From Pseudomonadota bacterium (GTDB lineage Bacteria > Pseudomonadota > Alphaproteobacteria > Rhizobiales > Rhizobiaceae): DNA of 10,774 nt. Shown here one piece after another: positions 1 to 6,194 of this stretch. Both the position numbers and the translations under genes were made by a program. The notes under the pieces were generated by a model. It worked only from the letters and a program-made list of their open reading frames with translations, was not told the origin of the DNA and made no database searches. Positions within the stretch are counted from its first letter, which is position 1, and every line of letters begins with the position of its first letter. The stretch spans positions 1-10,774 of the forward strand of contig QGUU01000045.1 of assembly GCA_003242525.1 (NCBI GenBank). Direction: 5' to 3'.

Positions 1-895
1 AAAAAGACAGAAAATGAAAAAACGGGTTGTCGGGCTTCCCGCCATGCGAAATGACGAAGGGGCCCTGACCGAAATAGTTTAGCAGAAGGCAGGGAAAGGC
101 TACCCAGAACCAGGTCAGCACTATGGGTTTGCGGCCGAAATGGCCGAGGTCGACATAGAGCGCTTCCGCCCCGGTTACCGCCAGGAACACGGCTCCGACA
201 GTCACGAACGCCCCTTCGGGCGTATGAACGAGATAGGCCAGCGCGTAGTAGGGATTGACGGCGAAAAGTACCGTCGGGTCATCGAACAGGTGGTAGAGGC
301 CGCTGACCCCCAGGCAAAGGAACCAGGCTGCCATTACAGGGCCGAACACCGCAGCTACCTTGCCTGTGCCGAAGCGCTGGACGGCGAACAGCACGGCCAG
401 AATCACCAATGTAATCGGCACCACATATGGCTCCAGGGCCGGCGTGACGACCTTTATCCCCTCTACCGCCGAAAGCACCGAAATCGCCGGGGTAATGACA
501 GAATCGCCGAAGAACAAAGCGGCGCCGCATAGTCCTATGGCCAGGATGAGCATTGATCCGGCCGGGTAGGCGCTACGCGCAAGCGCCATCAGCGACAGGG
601 TGCCCCCCTCGCCCTTGTTGTCCGCCCGCAGCACGAAAGCGATATATTTGATGGCAACGATGACCGTCAGCGCCCAGACGATCAGCGACAGGACACCCAG
701 CACGTCACTGCGTGAAACCAGCCCGCCGGAAGCATGCAGCGCCTCACGGAAGGCATAGATGGGGCTGGTGCCGATGTCCCCGAACACGACACCGAGGGCG
801 CCGAGCATCAGGATCTTTGTGCCGTGACCGTTCGCTTCGGCCTGCGGCGGCTGGTTTTCCGCGTCCGTCTCGGGGCCGTTGCTGGCAAGTGCCAT
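1..895 (-). CDS. kup: Kup-family low-affinity potassium uptake transporter, 5' part (runs off left edge)
   Basis: Inner-membrane K+ importer (K+/H+ symport in the Kup/HAK/KUP family). The reading frame stays open from an ATG at 895 to the window edge and gives about 298 residues, roughly the first half of a usual ~620-660 aa Kup. After a short polar N-terminus (residues 1-26) comes the family signature [10 protein letters not shown] (residues ~39-48). Next is a hydrophobic segment near 64-88, then RADNKGEGG, matching the family's RGEGG loop, and several more membrane segments (for example [21 protein letters not shown]). A ribosome binding site, GAGGGAGA, lies just upstream of the ATG. The gene is downstream of pdxJ on the same strand but 220 nt away, and a likely promoter of its own is seen at 940-968. 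The family call is very sure. Alphaproteobacteria often carry more than one Kup paralogue, so the exact paralogue is open. Confidence 0.95.
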   Translation of the reverse strand, partial: MALASNGPETDAENQPPQAEANGHGTKILMLGALGVVFGDIGTSPIYAFREALHASGGLVSRSDVLGVLSLIVWALTVIVAIKYIAFVLRADNKGEGGTLSLMALARSAYPAGSMLILAIGLCGAALFFGDSVITPAISVLSAVEGIKVVTPALEPYVVPITLVILAVLFAVQRFGTGKVAAVFGPVMAAWFLCLGVSGLYHLFDDPTVLFAVNPYYALAYLVHTPEGAFVTVGAVFLAVTGAEALYVDLGHFGRKPIVLTWFWVAFPCLLLNYFGQGPFVISHGGKPDNPFFHFLSF

Positions 896-939
896 TCGAC
901 GATCTCCCTCAGAGCCCGGGTTGGCCCGAATGACATTAC

Positions 940-968
940 AATATAGGCCGGAAGCGGATTCCGGTCGG
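940..968 (-). promoter_or_regulatory. Candidate kup promoter with a palindrome in the spacer
   Basis: Reading the minus strand, a -10-like TATATT (945-940) lies 17 nt from a weak -35-like CCGACC (968-963), about 45 nt upstream of the kup ATG. The spacer contains a perfect 6-5-6 inverted repeat, CCGGAA-N5-TTCCGG (948-964). This is positioned where a regulator could block or assist RNA polymerase. The -10 matches the sigma-70 consensus at 5 of 6 bases and the -35 poorly, so the call is tentative. Confidence 0.4.
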
Positions 969-1115
969 CGAGAACAGCGCGGGTGACGGACAGGCCTGAA
1001 GGCAGAAAATTGGCCTCGTCCGGTGCGCTGGGGCGCGTGCTCTACTCTCGAGGCCTTGCAATAGCAAGTGCCCCTACGTCATGGCAGCCATGCCAGCTTG
1101 AACAGGCTGGACGCG

Positions 1116-1856
1116 TTACCAGCCGCAAGCCTTGAGGAACCGCCGGACCGTAGCGGCCATGCCGTGCTCCAAAGCGTCGGCCGTCAGACCATGCCCGATC
1201 GATACTTCCGCCAGGGCCGGAATGCGCCGGGCAAGCGGCGGAAGGTTGGCCACGACAAGATCGTGACCGGCGTTGACCTCCAGCCCTACCGCGATGGCGG
1301 CGTCTGCCGCGGCGCCCAGTCGTTCGAGTTCCCGGGCCGCCCGCGCTGGATCGGCATAGCAGGCACCGTACGGCCCCGTGTACAGCTCAACGCGATCGGC
1401 ACCGGTGTCGCGCGCCGCAGCCATGCCGGCAGGGTCCGGGTCAGAAAACAGCGAAACGCGCATTCCCTCCTTCTTCAGACGCCTGACAATCGGCGTAAGG
1501 AACGCGGCCTGCTCGGCAAAGTTCCAGCCGTGATCGGAAGTCGCCTGCGCCGGGTCGTCGGGGACCAGGGTGACCTGCTCGGGCTGGTTTTCTTCCACCA
1601 GCGCAATGAATTCCTCGCTGGGATAGCCCTCGATGTTGAATTCGGCCTGCGGAAACTCATCGTCGATCAGGGCGCGGACCTCAGGCAGGTCGGCAAAGCG
1701 CACATGTCGCTGGTCAGGCCGCGGATGTACCGTCAGGCCATGCGCGCCGGCCTCAAGCGCGATACGGCCGATACCCGTCACGCTGGGCCACGGCAGGTCG
1801 CGCCGGTTGCGCAGCATGGCGATGGCGTTCAGATTCACAGAAAGCTTTGCGGGCAT
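1116..1856 (-). CDS. pdxJ: Pyridoxine 5'-phosphate synthase PdxJ
   Basis: Cytoplasmic TIM-barrel enzyme that condenses 1-deoxyxylulose 5-phosphate with 3-amino-2-oxopropyl phosphate to make pyridoxine 5'-phosphate in the DXP-dependent vitamin B6 pathway. Visible family hallmarks are the N-terminal strand [14 protein letters not shown], the phosphate/active-site motif HPRPDQRH (His44, Arg46, His51), FNIEG (Glu76), ELYTGPYG, and a C-terminal GHGLT histidine. The start at 1856 (MPAKLSVN, 246 aa) is chosen because homologues begin this way. An in-frame ATG at 1889 would add 11 residues not expected in the family. Compared with the E. coli enzyme, the Asp-His of VNIDHIATLRN is replaced by Asn-Ala, a variant I associate with rhizobial and sphingomonad PdxJ. 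The gene is divergent from the STAS-like gene, with 105 nt between the two starts. A small imperfect hairpin follows the stop but has no T-run. Confidence 0.93.
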   Translation of the reverse strand: MPAKLSVNLNAIAMLRNRRDLPWPSVTGIGRIALEAGAHGLTVHPRPDQRHVRFADLPEVRALIDDEFPQAEFNIEGYPSEEFIALVEENQPEQVTLVPDDPAQATSDHGWNFAEQAAFLTPIVRRLKKEGMRVSLFSDPDPAGMAAARDTGADRVELYTGPYGACYADPARAARELERLGAAADAAIAVGLEVNAGHDLVVANLPPLARRIPALAEVSIGHGLTADALEHGMAATVRRFLKACGW

Positions 1857-1961
1857 ATTCAGGCTGCCGGTTCGTGTTCCGACAGGCATCTATACTGCCT
1901 TTGGCGGGAACAGACAGAGGATTCATGTGTTCCAGTGTCATTCCCATGGAGTGCAAGCCAT

Positions 1962-2387
1962 ATGAAATTCCTCGAAGAGGTTCCGGCAATACGCCAGATC
2001 GAAACCGACCGCGCAAATCTGCTGGCGATCGACATCGTCGGCCATGTCAGCGCAGCGGATGCGGAGAACCTGTTCGGTCTGCTCGAAGCCGCATACGCGC
2101 TGCACTCCAGGATCGACGTATTGTTGCGCCTCATCGATCACGAAGGCGTCGACTGGTCTGCCATAGCCCCCGAAACGCTGGACCAGGGCCGTGCAGACGC
2201 CATCGCTCACATTGGTCGCTGCGCTACCGTGGGCGAGCCGGACTGGACAGCCGAGGCGCAAGCCTGGTTCGAATCGGCGCCCCCGGTCGAGATCAGGCAC
2301 TTCGATGCCGAGGAGGAGGCCGCGGCCTGGCACTGGCTGCAAGCCCGCCCGCTCGGCGAATTCAAATCCCTTACCGCCTCGCCATGA
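1962..2387 (+). CDS. SpoIIAA-like (STAS/SEC14-type) small protein
   Basis: A 141-residue soluble protein with no signal peptide or membrane segment. It resembles the SpoIIAA-like family (PF11964-type, STAS/SEC14 fold). Features seen are an N-terminal strand with IETDRANLLAIDIVGHVSAADAE, the following amphipathic helix, then IDVLLRLIDHEGVDW and a C-terminal acidic helix (FDAEEEAAAWHWL), which is the usual closing pattern of the family. Function is not established; members are often annotated as possible lipid-binding or anti-anti-sigma-like proteins. The start at 1962 (MKFLEEVPA) has GGAG 10 nt upstream. The same frame is open further left, antisense to pdxJ, but that part has no coding sense. 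It is divergent from pdxJ and followed by rpmG, which has its own promoter. Confidence 0.75.
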   Translation: MKFLEEVPAIRQIETDRANLLAIDIVGHVSAADAENLFGLLEAAYALHSRIDVLLRLIDHEGVDWSAIAPETLDQGRADAIAHIGRCATVGEPDWTAEAQAWFESAPPVEIRHFDAEEEAAAWHWLQARPLGEFKSLTASP

Positions 2388-2454
2388 TGGCCGGTCTGTT
2401 GCCTTTTGAGGCGTCACCGGAGTGGCTACACCTCACCCCGAACCGCAGAACGGG

Positions 2455-2482
2455 TTGACTTTCCGAGCGCAATCTTTATGTG
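2455..2482 (+). promoter_or_regulatory. Sigma-70-type promoter of rpmG
   Basis: TTGACT (2455-2460), 16 nt spacer, TATGTG (2477-2482). The -35 matches the consensus at 5 of 6 positions. The -10 is weaker but well placed, 73 nt upstream of the rpmG start codon. It lies after the stop of the STAS-like gene, so rpmG need not depend on read-through. Confidence 0.6.
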
Positions 2483-2554
2483 TCGCGCCAAGTTAACCGC
2501 GCCCGGCCGATGCCGAGCTGCCGCGGCTCGAACTCCAAATCTACGGACAACATC

Positions 2555-2722
2555 ATGGCCAAAGCCGCGAACATCAAGATCAAGCTTCTTTCGACCGCCG
2601 ACACCGGCTACTTCTACGTGACGAGCAAGAACAGCCGCACCAAGACCGACAAGCTTTCTTTCCGCAAGTACGACCCGATTGCCAAGAAGCACGTCGAGTT
2701 CAAGGAAACGAAGATCAAGTAA
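2555..2722 (+). CDS. rpmG: 50S ribosomal protein L33
   Basis: A 55-residue basic protein of the large ribosomal subunit, located near the E site. The start [18 protein letters not shown] and the body [15 protein letters not shown]...[17 protein letters not shown] match bacterial L33 over its full normal length (E. coli L33 is also 55 aa). It is the zinc-free (C-minus) type, as no CxxC pairs are present. The frame is open 25 codons upstream, but family length and the MAKA start fix the ATG at 2555. The ribosome binding site is weak (ACGGACAAC). It is monocistronic by appearance, with its own promoter at 2455-2482 and a strong terminator at 2746-2769. Placement next to divK-pleD fits a neighbourhood known in other alphaproteobacteria. 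Confidence 0.97.
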   Translation: MAKAANIKIKLLSTADTGYFYVTSKNSRTKTDKLSFRKYDPIAKKHVEFKETKIK

Positions 2723-2745
2723 GGCGGCGACCGTACGGTAACAAA

Positions 2746-2769
2746 GACGCCGCCTTGGGCGGCGTTTTT
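2746..2769 (+). terminator. Rho-independent terminator of rpmG
   Basis: Perfect 8-bp stem ACGCCGCC (2747-2754) / GGCGGCGT (2758-2765) with a 3-nt loop TTG, followed directly by a run of T (2765-2769). It lies 24 nt after the rpmG stop. Confidence 0.93.
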
Positions 2770-2841
2770 GGTTAGGGCGCAAGGCATACCGGCGTGGACG
2801 CCTGGCTGGCCATGAACGTTGTCTGAGCAGAAGGACAATGG

Positions 2842-2903
2842 GGGCCGGCCGGCAGTCTGGCAGCGGTACGAGGAGGCCACTTTGCGCCAGGGCCGGCCGG
2901 CCC
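2842..2903. repeat. Long GC-rich inverted repeat (12-bp perfect arms plus 5-bp inner stem)
   Basis: Arm GGGCCGGCCGGC (2842-2853) is the exact reverse complement of GCCGGCCGGCCC (2892-2903). Inside, CTGGC (2857-2861) pairs with GCCAG (2886-2890) across a small asymmetric internal loop, leaving a 24-nt apical loop. Each arm also contains the palindrome GGCCGGCC, so the element is at once a direct and an inverted repeat. There is no adjacent T-run, so it is not a classical terminator. Confidence 0.7.
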
Positions 2904-3040
2904 ACCCCACGGACCCAGGAGATGCGGCGGACCTGAGCATCATGGGGTATTCGTGAGCGACGCCGGCTGCGCCCCCTTAGCCGGCAGACCTCGCGGAACG
3001 GCGGCACACTCGCGCAGCTTCATGGAAAAATCAATACTTT

Positions 3041-3072
3041 CTTAACCAAGGGCGCTGCTGCCGTGGGTTAAG
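3041..3072 (-). terminator. Possible terminator hairpin for divK-pleD
   Basis: CTTAACC (3041-3047) pairs with GGTTAAG (3066-3072). A symmetric 3x3 internal loop follows, then GGC (3051-3053) / GCC (3060-3062). On the minus strand, the direction of pleD, it starts 36 nt after the pleD stop and is followed by a TTTTT run, but only after 10 intervening bases. That makes the terminator call moderate. Confidence 0.4.
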
Positions 3073-3107
3073 GTAAACTGCTAACCTTGACACGGTCGCA
3101 AAAGTTT

Positions 3108-4481
3108 TCACGCAGCGTTGGCAACCACCCGGTTTCGCCCGCCTCTTTTGGCCTCGTAAAGCGCGAGGTCCGCACGCTTCATCAGGTCGCGGACGCTGTC
3201 GGGACCTTTGCGCAGCGATGATACGCCGACGCTGATCGTCACCTCGATGGTCTTGCCGTCCTTGCCGACAGGAAACGGCAAGGCCGCAATCTCGGCGCGA
3301 ATGCGTTCTGCCACCTTCTCGGCAACCGCTCCGTCCGTGTCAGGCATGATCACGACGAACTCTTCACCGCCATAGCGGCAGGCCAGGTCGATGCCCCGCA
3401 CATTCTTGCGCAGCCGGCTGGCAAATTCGCGCAGTACGTCGTCCCCGCCATCATGACCGTAGGTGTCGTTGATGGACTTGAAGCGGTCGAGATCGGTGAT
3501 CATCACCGAGAGCGGGCGTCGCCGCGCGACCGCGCGGTCAAATAGTGTCTGGAGATGGCTGTCGAGGTAGCGGCGGTTGTGAAGGCCGGTCAGCCCATCG
3601 GTCACCGCCATTTCGATGGTTTGCGTCAGGCTGGTGCGCAGCTGATCGTTGTAGCGCTTCCGCCGTATCTGGGTGCGCAACCGGGCAGTCAGCTCCTGCT
3701 GATCAACAGGGCGGATGAGATAGTCGTTCACGCCCAGTTCAAGGGCGCGGATGATCCGACTGTCTTCCCCTTCCTCCGCTAGCAGGATGATCGGCAAGAA
3801 ACGGGTGCGGTCCAGCGAGCGCAATTGCGAGCACAGTCGCAGCGGGTCGAAATCCTTGAAGGATGTGGAAATCAGCACGCATTCATAGGGGTTTTCCGCG
3901 GCCTGGAAAAAGCCGGAGTGAGGATCACCGGAAATGTCCAGTTCCGCTGCATCCGCCAGCAAGGCGCGTATCCGGGCGGCGGGTCGCTCGTCCTCGTCAA
4001 TGAGCAGAACCCTGGGCTTTGCGTCTTCACTGGCAAGCGAGCGACTTAACAGTTCCTCGATACCGATATTACGGGTCGTCGAGGCCCGCAGCCGCAGTTC
4101 GTCGGTCAGCATCTTGAGCCGCACCAGGCTCTTGACGCGCGTCATGAGCTGCAGATCGTTGACTGGCTTGGTGAGAAAATCGTCAGCCCCGGCCTGCAAG
4201 CCGCGCACGCGGTCGGAAACCTGATCCAGAGCGGTGATCATCACGACCGGGATGTGCGCCGTCGCCGGGTCGCTCTTGAGGCGGCGGCAGACCTCGAACC
4301 CATCCATGTCGGGCATCATGACGTCCAGCAACACCACATCGATCTTGCCATTCTCGCAAATCTCGATGGCGTCCGGGCCGTTGGTCGCGGTCAGCACCTC
4401 GAAATACTCGGCCAAGAGGCGAACCTCCAGCAGCTTCACATTGGCCGGAATGTCGTCAACAACAAGAATTCGGGCAGTCAT
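3108..4481 (-). CDS. pleD: Response regulator / diguanylate cyclase PleD (REC-REC-GGDEF)
   Basis: Makes cyclic di-GMP from two GTP when activated by phosphorylation. In Caulobacter it drives the swarmer-to-stalked pole transition. The 457 residues match the usual length (~454). Domains: receiver 1 (1-120) with acidic pair Asp9/Asp10, phospho-acceptor Asp53 in LLDVMMPD, Thr and Lys of the switch (MITA, TKP); an adaptor receiver 2 (~150-280) in which the acceptor site is degenerate (VLISTSF); GGDEF domain (~290-455) with active site GGEEF (371-375). An RxxD inhibitory site (RGID, Arg362-Asp365) lies upstream of it, so product feedback inhibition is expected. The start ATG at 4481 has GGAG 9 nt upstream. 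It follows divK by 33 nt on the same strand and is very probably cotranscribed. Confidence 0.95.
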   Translation of the reverse strand: MTARILVVDDIPANVKLLEVRLLAEYFEVLTATNGPDAIEICENGKIDVVLLDVMMPDMDGFEVCRRLKSDPATAHIPVVMITALDQVSDRVRGLQAGADDFLTKPVNDLQLMTRVKSLVRLKMLTDELRLRASTTRNIGIEELLSRSLASEDAKPRVLLIDEDERPAARIRALLADAAELDISGDPHSGFFQAAENPYECVLISTSFKDFDPLRLCSQLRSLDRTRFLPIILLAEEGEDSRIIRALELGVNDYLIRPVDQQELTARLRTQIRRKRYNDQLRTSLTQTIEMAVTDGLTGLHNRRYLDSHLQTLFDRAVARRRPLSVMITDLDRFKSINDTYGHDGGDDVLREFASRLRKNVRGIDLACRYGGEEFVVIMPDTDGAVAEKVAERIRAEIAALPFPVGKDGKTIEVTISVGVSSLRKGPDSVRDLMKRADLALYEAKRGGRNRVVANAA

Positions 4482-4514
4482 GTCATGCAGCTCCGGCGGA
4501 GGCAGCTCTGGCCA

Positions 4515-4886
4515 TCAGGCGTCCCCAAGGTAGGACTTGATGGTTTCGATGAAGCGCGGGACCGATATGGGCTTGGATATATAGGCTTCACACCCTCCCT
4601 GGCGGATGCGCTCCTCATCTCCCTTCATGGCAAAGGCGGTGACGGCGATGACCGGAATAGTGTGCAGTTCGTCGTCTTCCTTCAGCCACTTGGTTACTTC
4701 AAGGCCGGAAACCTCCGGAAGCTGGATGTCCATCAGTATCAGGTCCGGCCTGTGGGTGCGGGCGAGATCGAGCGCCTCAAGGCCGTTGCGAGTGCGGACG
4801 GTCTCGTATCCGCTCGCTTCGATAAGGTCTCGGAAGAGCTTCATGTTGAGCTCATTATCCTCGACGATCATCACCTTCTTGGCCAT
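4515..4886 (-). CDS. divK: Single-domain response regulator DivK
   Basis: A stand-alone receiver of 123 residues that relays the DivJ/PleC phosphorylation state to control CtrA and cell polarity in Caulobacter-type alphaproteobacteria. [18 protein letters not shown], acceptor Asp53 in [37 protein letters not shown] and [13 protein letters not shown] are nearly identical to known DivK. The start at 4886 is chosen by homology and by GGGA a few bases upstream. In-frame ATGs at 4895, 4931 and 4940 would add residues absent from the family. It is first gene of a likely divK-pleD operon. The 210-nt region upstream, shared with DUF3572, contains no TTAA at all, so no classical CtrA box (TTAA-N7-TTAA) is present. 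Confidence 0.96.
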   Translation of the reverse strand: MAKKVMIVEDNELNMKLFRDLIEASGYETVRTRNGLEALDLARTHRPDLILMDIQLPEVSGLEVTKWLKEDDELHTIPVIAVTAFAMKGDEERIRQGGCEAYISKPISVPRFIETIKSYLGDA

Positions 4887-4984
4887 TTTTCCCATCCCGG
4901 CGGCGTTGAAACCGCCACCATGCGTCTCCATGGAGAGCATACCAAGCCTGTTTCACCCTACATGGAGATGATTGACGAAACGGT

Positions 4985-5010
4985 AACCGGCGGTTGAAAA
5001 GGCCGCCTTT
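4985..5010. repeat. Cluster of short inverted repeats between divK and the DUF3572 gene
   Basis: AACCG-G-CGGTT (4985-4995) overlaps GGCGG-N9-CCGCC (4989-5007), which overlaps AAAGG-CCG-CCTTT (4998-5010). The overlapping arms could form alternative structures or mark an operator for either divergent gene. No consensus for a known regulator was recognised. Confidence 0.35.
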
Positions 5011-5108
5011 CTCCACACCGGTCGAGATTGCGCTAGCCGCGACTTGCTCACAGCCGGACCACGGGCTACTCCGGAGCGCAGACTCAAACCGGTGCGATGA
5101 AGGTAGTG

Positions 5109-5408
5109 ATGCCCAGCGAAGCGTCAATGCGGGAGAATGCCGAAGCGGTCGCGATAAGTGCGCTCGCCTTCATCGCGGCCGATCCCGAACTTCTTCCCCG
5201 CTTCCTGGCGCTGACAGGCATCGAGGCCGGTTCCATTCGCCGCGCGGCGGCGGAGCCTGGCTTTCTTGCCGGTGTACTGCAGTTCATCCTGGCGCATGAG
5301 CCTACTCTCATGCGCTTCTGCGACGAAAGCGGCACGCCACCGGGCGAGGTCGGCAAGGCGCTCAAGGCTCTGCCGCAAGGTGACGACAGTTACGACCGTT
5401 CGACATGA
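5109..5408 (+). CDS. DUF3572 family protein
   Basis: Small cytoplasmic protein of about 99 residues and unknown function, recognised as DUF3572, a family largely confined to alphaproteobacteria. Hallmarks seen are AEAVAISALAFIAADPELLPRFLALTGIE, followed by the helical segment IRRAAAEPGFLAGVLQFILAHEP and the FC near the end. The ATG at 5109 has AAGG 5 nt upstream; an in-frame ATG at 5097 would give 103 residues but has no clear ribosome binding site. It is divergent from divK and its stop overlaps the start of the downstream HAD gene (ATGA at 5405-5408), which indicates translational coupling. No role can be assigned from sequence. Its repeated position beside divK in this class suggests linkage but does not prove shared function. 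Confidence 0.85.
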   Translation: MPSEASMRENAEAVAISALAFIAADPELLPRFLALTGIEAGSIRRAAAEPGFLAGVLQFILAHEPTLMRFCDESGTPPGEVGKALKALPQGDDSYDRST

Positions 5409-6058
5409 GTGACGATCCCGAAACATTGCGCCAGATCGAGGAACTGTCCTCCGACGACCGCCCCCTGCTCGTGCTCGACGTCGATGACGTCCTGCTCGAA
5501 TTCATTCGCCCATTTCCGAAATTCCTTGAAGCGCGGGGCTTCAGTCTCACCATGGCTTCGTTCCGGCTAACCGGAAACATTGCCGAGAAGGCGACCGGAA
5601 GGCTTGTCGAGCAGCCTGAGGTGACGGCGCTCCTGGACGAGTTCTTCCTTGGTCAGGCCGAGTGGCAGACCCTGACCGAGGGGGCAGTGGAAGCCCTCGC
5701 GACCTTCGCCGGCAAGGTCGAAATCGTGCTTCTGACCGCAATGTACCACCGCCATCGCGACACCCGGCGTGCGCATCTCGACGCACTGGGCCTGCACTAT
5801 CCGTTGCTGACGACCGAAATGGCAAAAGGGCCGGCGGTGGCGAAACTGCGCGGCGACAGCGGCCGCCCGATCGCCTTCGTGGACGACCAGCCAAGCAATC
5901 TCCTGTCCGTGGGCGACTTTCTGCCCGACGCCCATCTTTTCCACCTGATGGCCGACAATTCGCTGCGGGCTTTCCTGCCGCCTCTGCCAGACAGGATCGC
6001 AGTGGTGCAAGACTGGCATGAGGCAACGCCGAAGATCGCGCGGGTGCTGGGAATCTGA
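5405..6058 (+). CDS. HAD-superfamily hydrolase, probable phosphatase of unknown substrate
   Basis: A 217-residue soluble protein with all four HAD motifs in order. Motif I is VLDVDDVLLEF, with nucleophile Asp25 and acid/base Asp27. Motif II is LLTAM (Thr111). Motif III is Lys141 in MAKGPAV. Motif IV is FVDDQPSN (Asp160, Asp161). The spacing between motifs I and II (~85 residues) contains a helical cap-like stretch that would set specificity, but the substrate cannot be read from it. There is no signal peptide. No ribosome binding site is evident; the start overlaps the DUF3572 stop by four bases, so it is likely translated by coupling. The next gene, dinB, begins 136 nt later under its own control. 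Confidence 0.8.
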   Translation: MSDDPETLRQIEELSSDDRPLLVLDVDDVLLEFIRPFPKFLEARGFSLTMASFRLTGNIAEKATGRLVEQPEVTALLDEFFLGQAEWQTLTEGAVEALATFAGKVEIVLLTAMYHRHRDTRRAHLDALGLHYPLLTTEMAKGPAVAKLRGDSGRPIAFVDDQPSNLLSVGDFLPDAHLFHLMADNSLRAFLPPLPDRIAVVQDWHEATPKIARVLGI

Positions 6059-6173
6059 GCGGAATTGCCTGGCAGGGAAGCCGGGCCGGCCATCACCGTC
6101 AAACTGTCAACAACATCAACCGGCGCCTCGCGCTGCCTTGTCGCCGTTTGTGCTGTAGCGTACCATTGCCCGT

Positions 6174-6188
6174 GTTCCTTATATGTTC
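6174..6188 (+). promoter_or_regulatory. LexA (SOS) operator, GTTC-N7-GTTC
   Basis: Perfect match to the direct-repeat LexA box described for alphaproteobacteria: GTTC (6174-6177), seven bases, GTTC (6185-6188). It lies immediately before dinB, a classical SOS gene. The box covers the ATG at 6183 and ends 6 nt before the ATG at 6195. Confidence 0.8.
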
Positions 6189-6194
6189 ACCGCG

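Larger units (their letters stand above)
2770..3107. other. Gene-free, hairpin-rich region between convergent rpmG and pleD
   Basis: About 340 nt without a credible protein gene; the frames that cross it have no family sense and mostly run antisense to rpmG. It holds three inverted repeats besides the rpmG terminator: a long GC stem (2842-2903), a 7-bp stem GCCGGCT-N10-AGCCGGC (2962-2985), and an AT-edged hairpin (3041-3072). I checked by eye for SRP RNA (GGAAGCAGCC), tmRNA and RNase P hallmarks and did not see them. It may be only an end-of-transcript region for both genes, or it may hold an unrecognised small RNA. Confidence 0.6.

Noticed and set aside
1055..1110. Small inverted repeats after pdxJ (CTTGC-AATA-GCAAG, CCAGC-N8-GCTGG) as a terminator
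   Set aside because: Stems of only 5 bp with no T-run; too weak to call.
1929..1943. GTTC-N7-ATTC resembling a LexA box upstream of the STAS-like gene
   Set aside because: One half-site is mismatched and the gene is not an SOS gene, so chance occurrence is likely.
1068..1961. Upstream open extension of the STAS-like gene
   Set aside because: It lies antisense to pdxJ, has no family sense and the homology begins at MKFLEEVPA (1962).
2426..3007. Arginine-rich minus-strand frames across rpmG and the intergenic region
   Set aside because: They are antisense to rpmG and its promoter and terminator; composition is typical of GC-rich noise.
3087..3092. TTGACA as a plus-strand -35 element
   Set aside because: No acceptable -10 follows at 16-18 nt, and it would fire antisense into pleD.
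2770..3107. SRP RNA, tmRNA or RNase P RNA in the intergenic region
   Set aside because: None of their hallmark conserved sequences could be seen.
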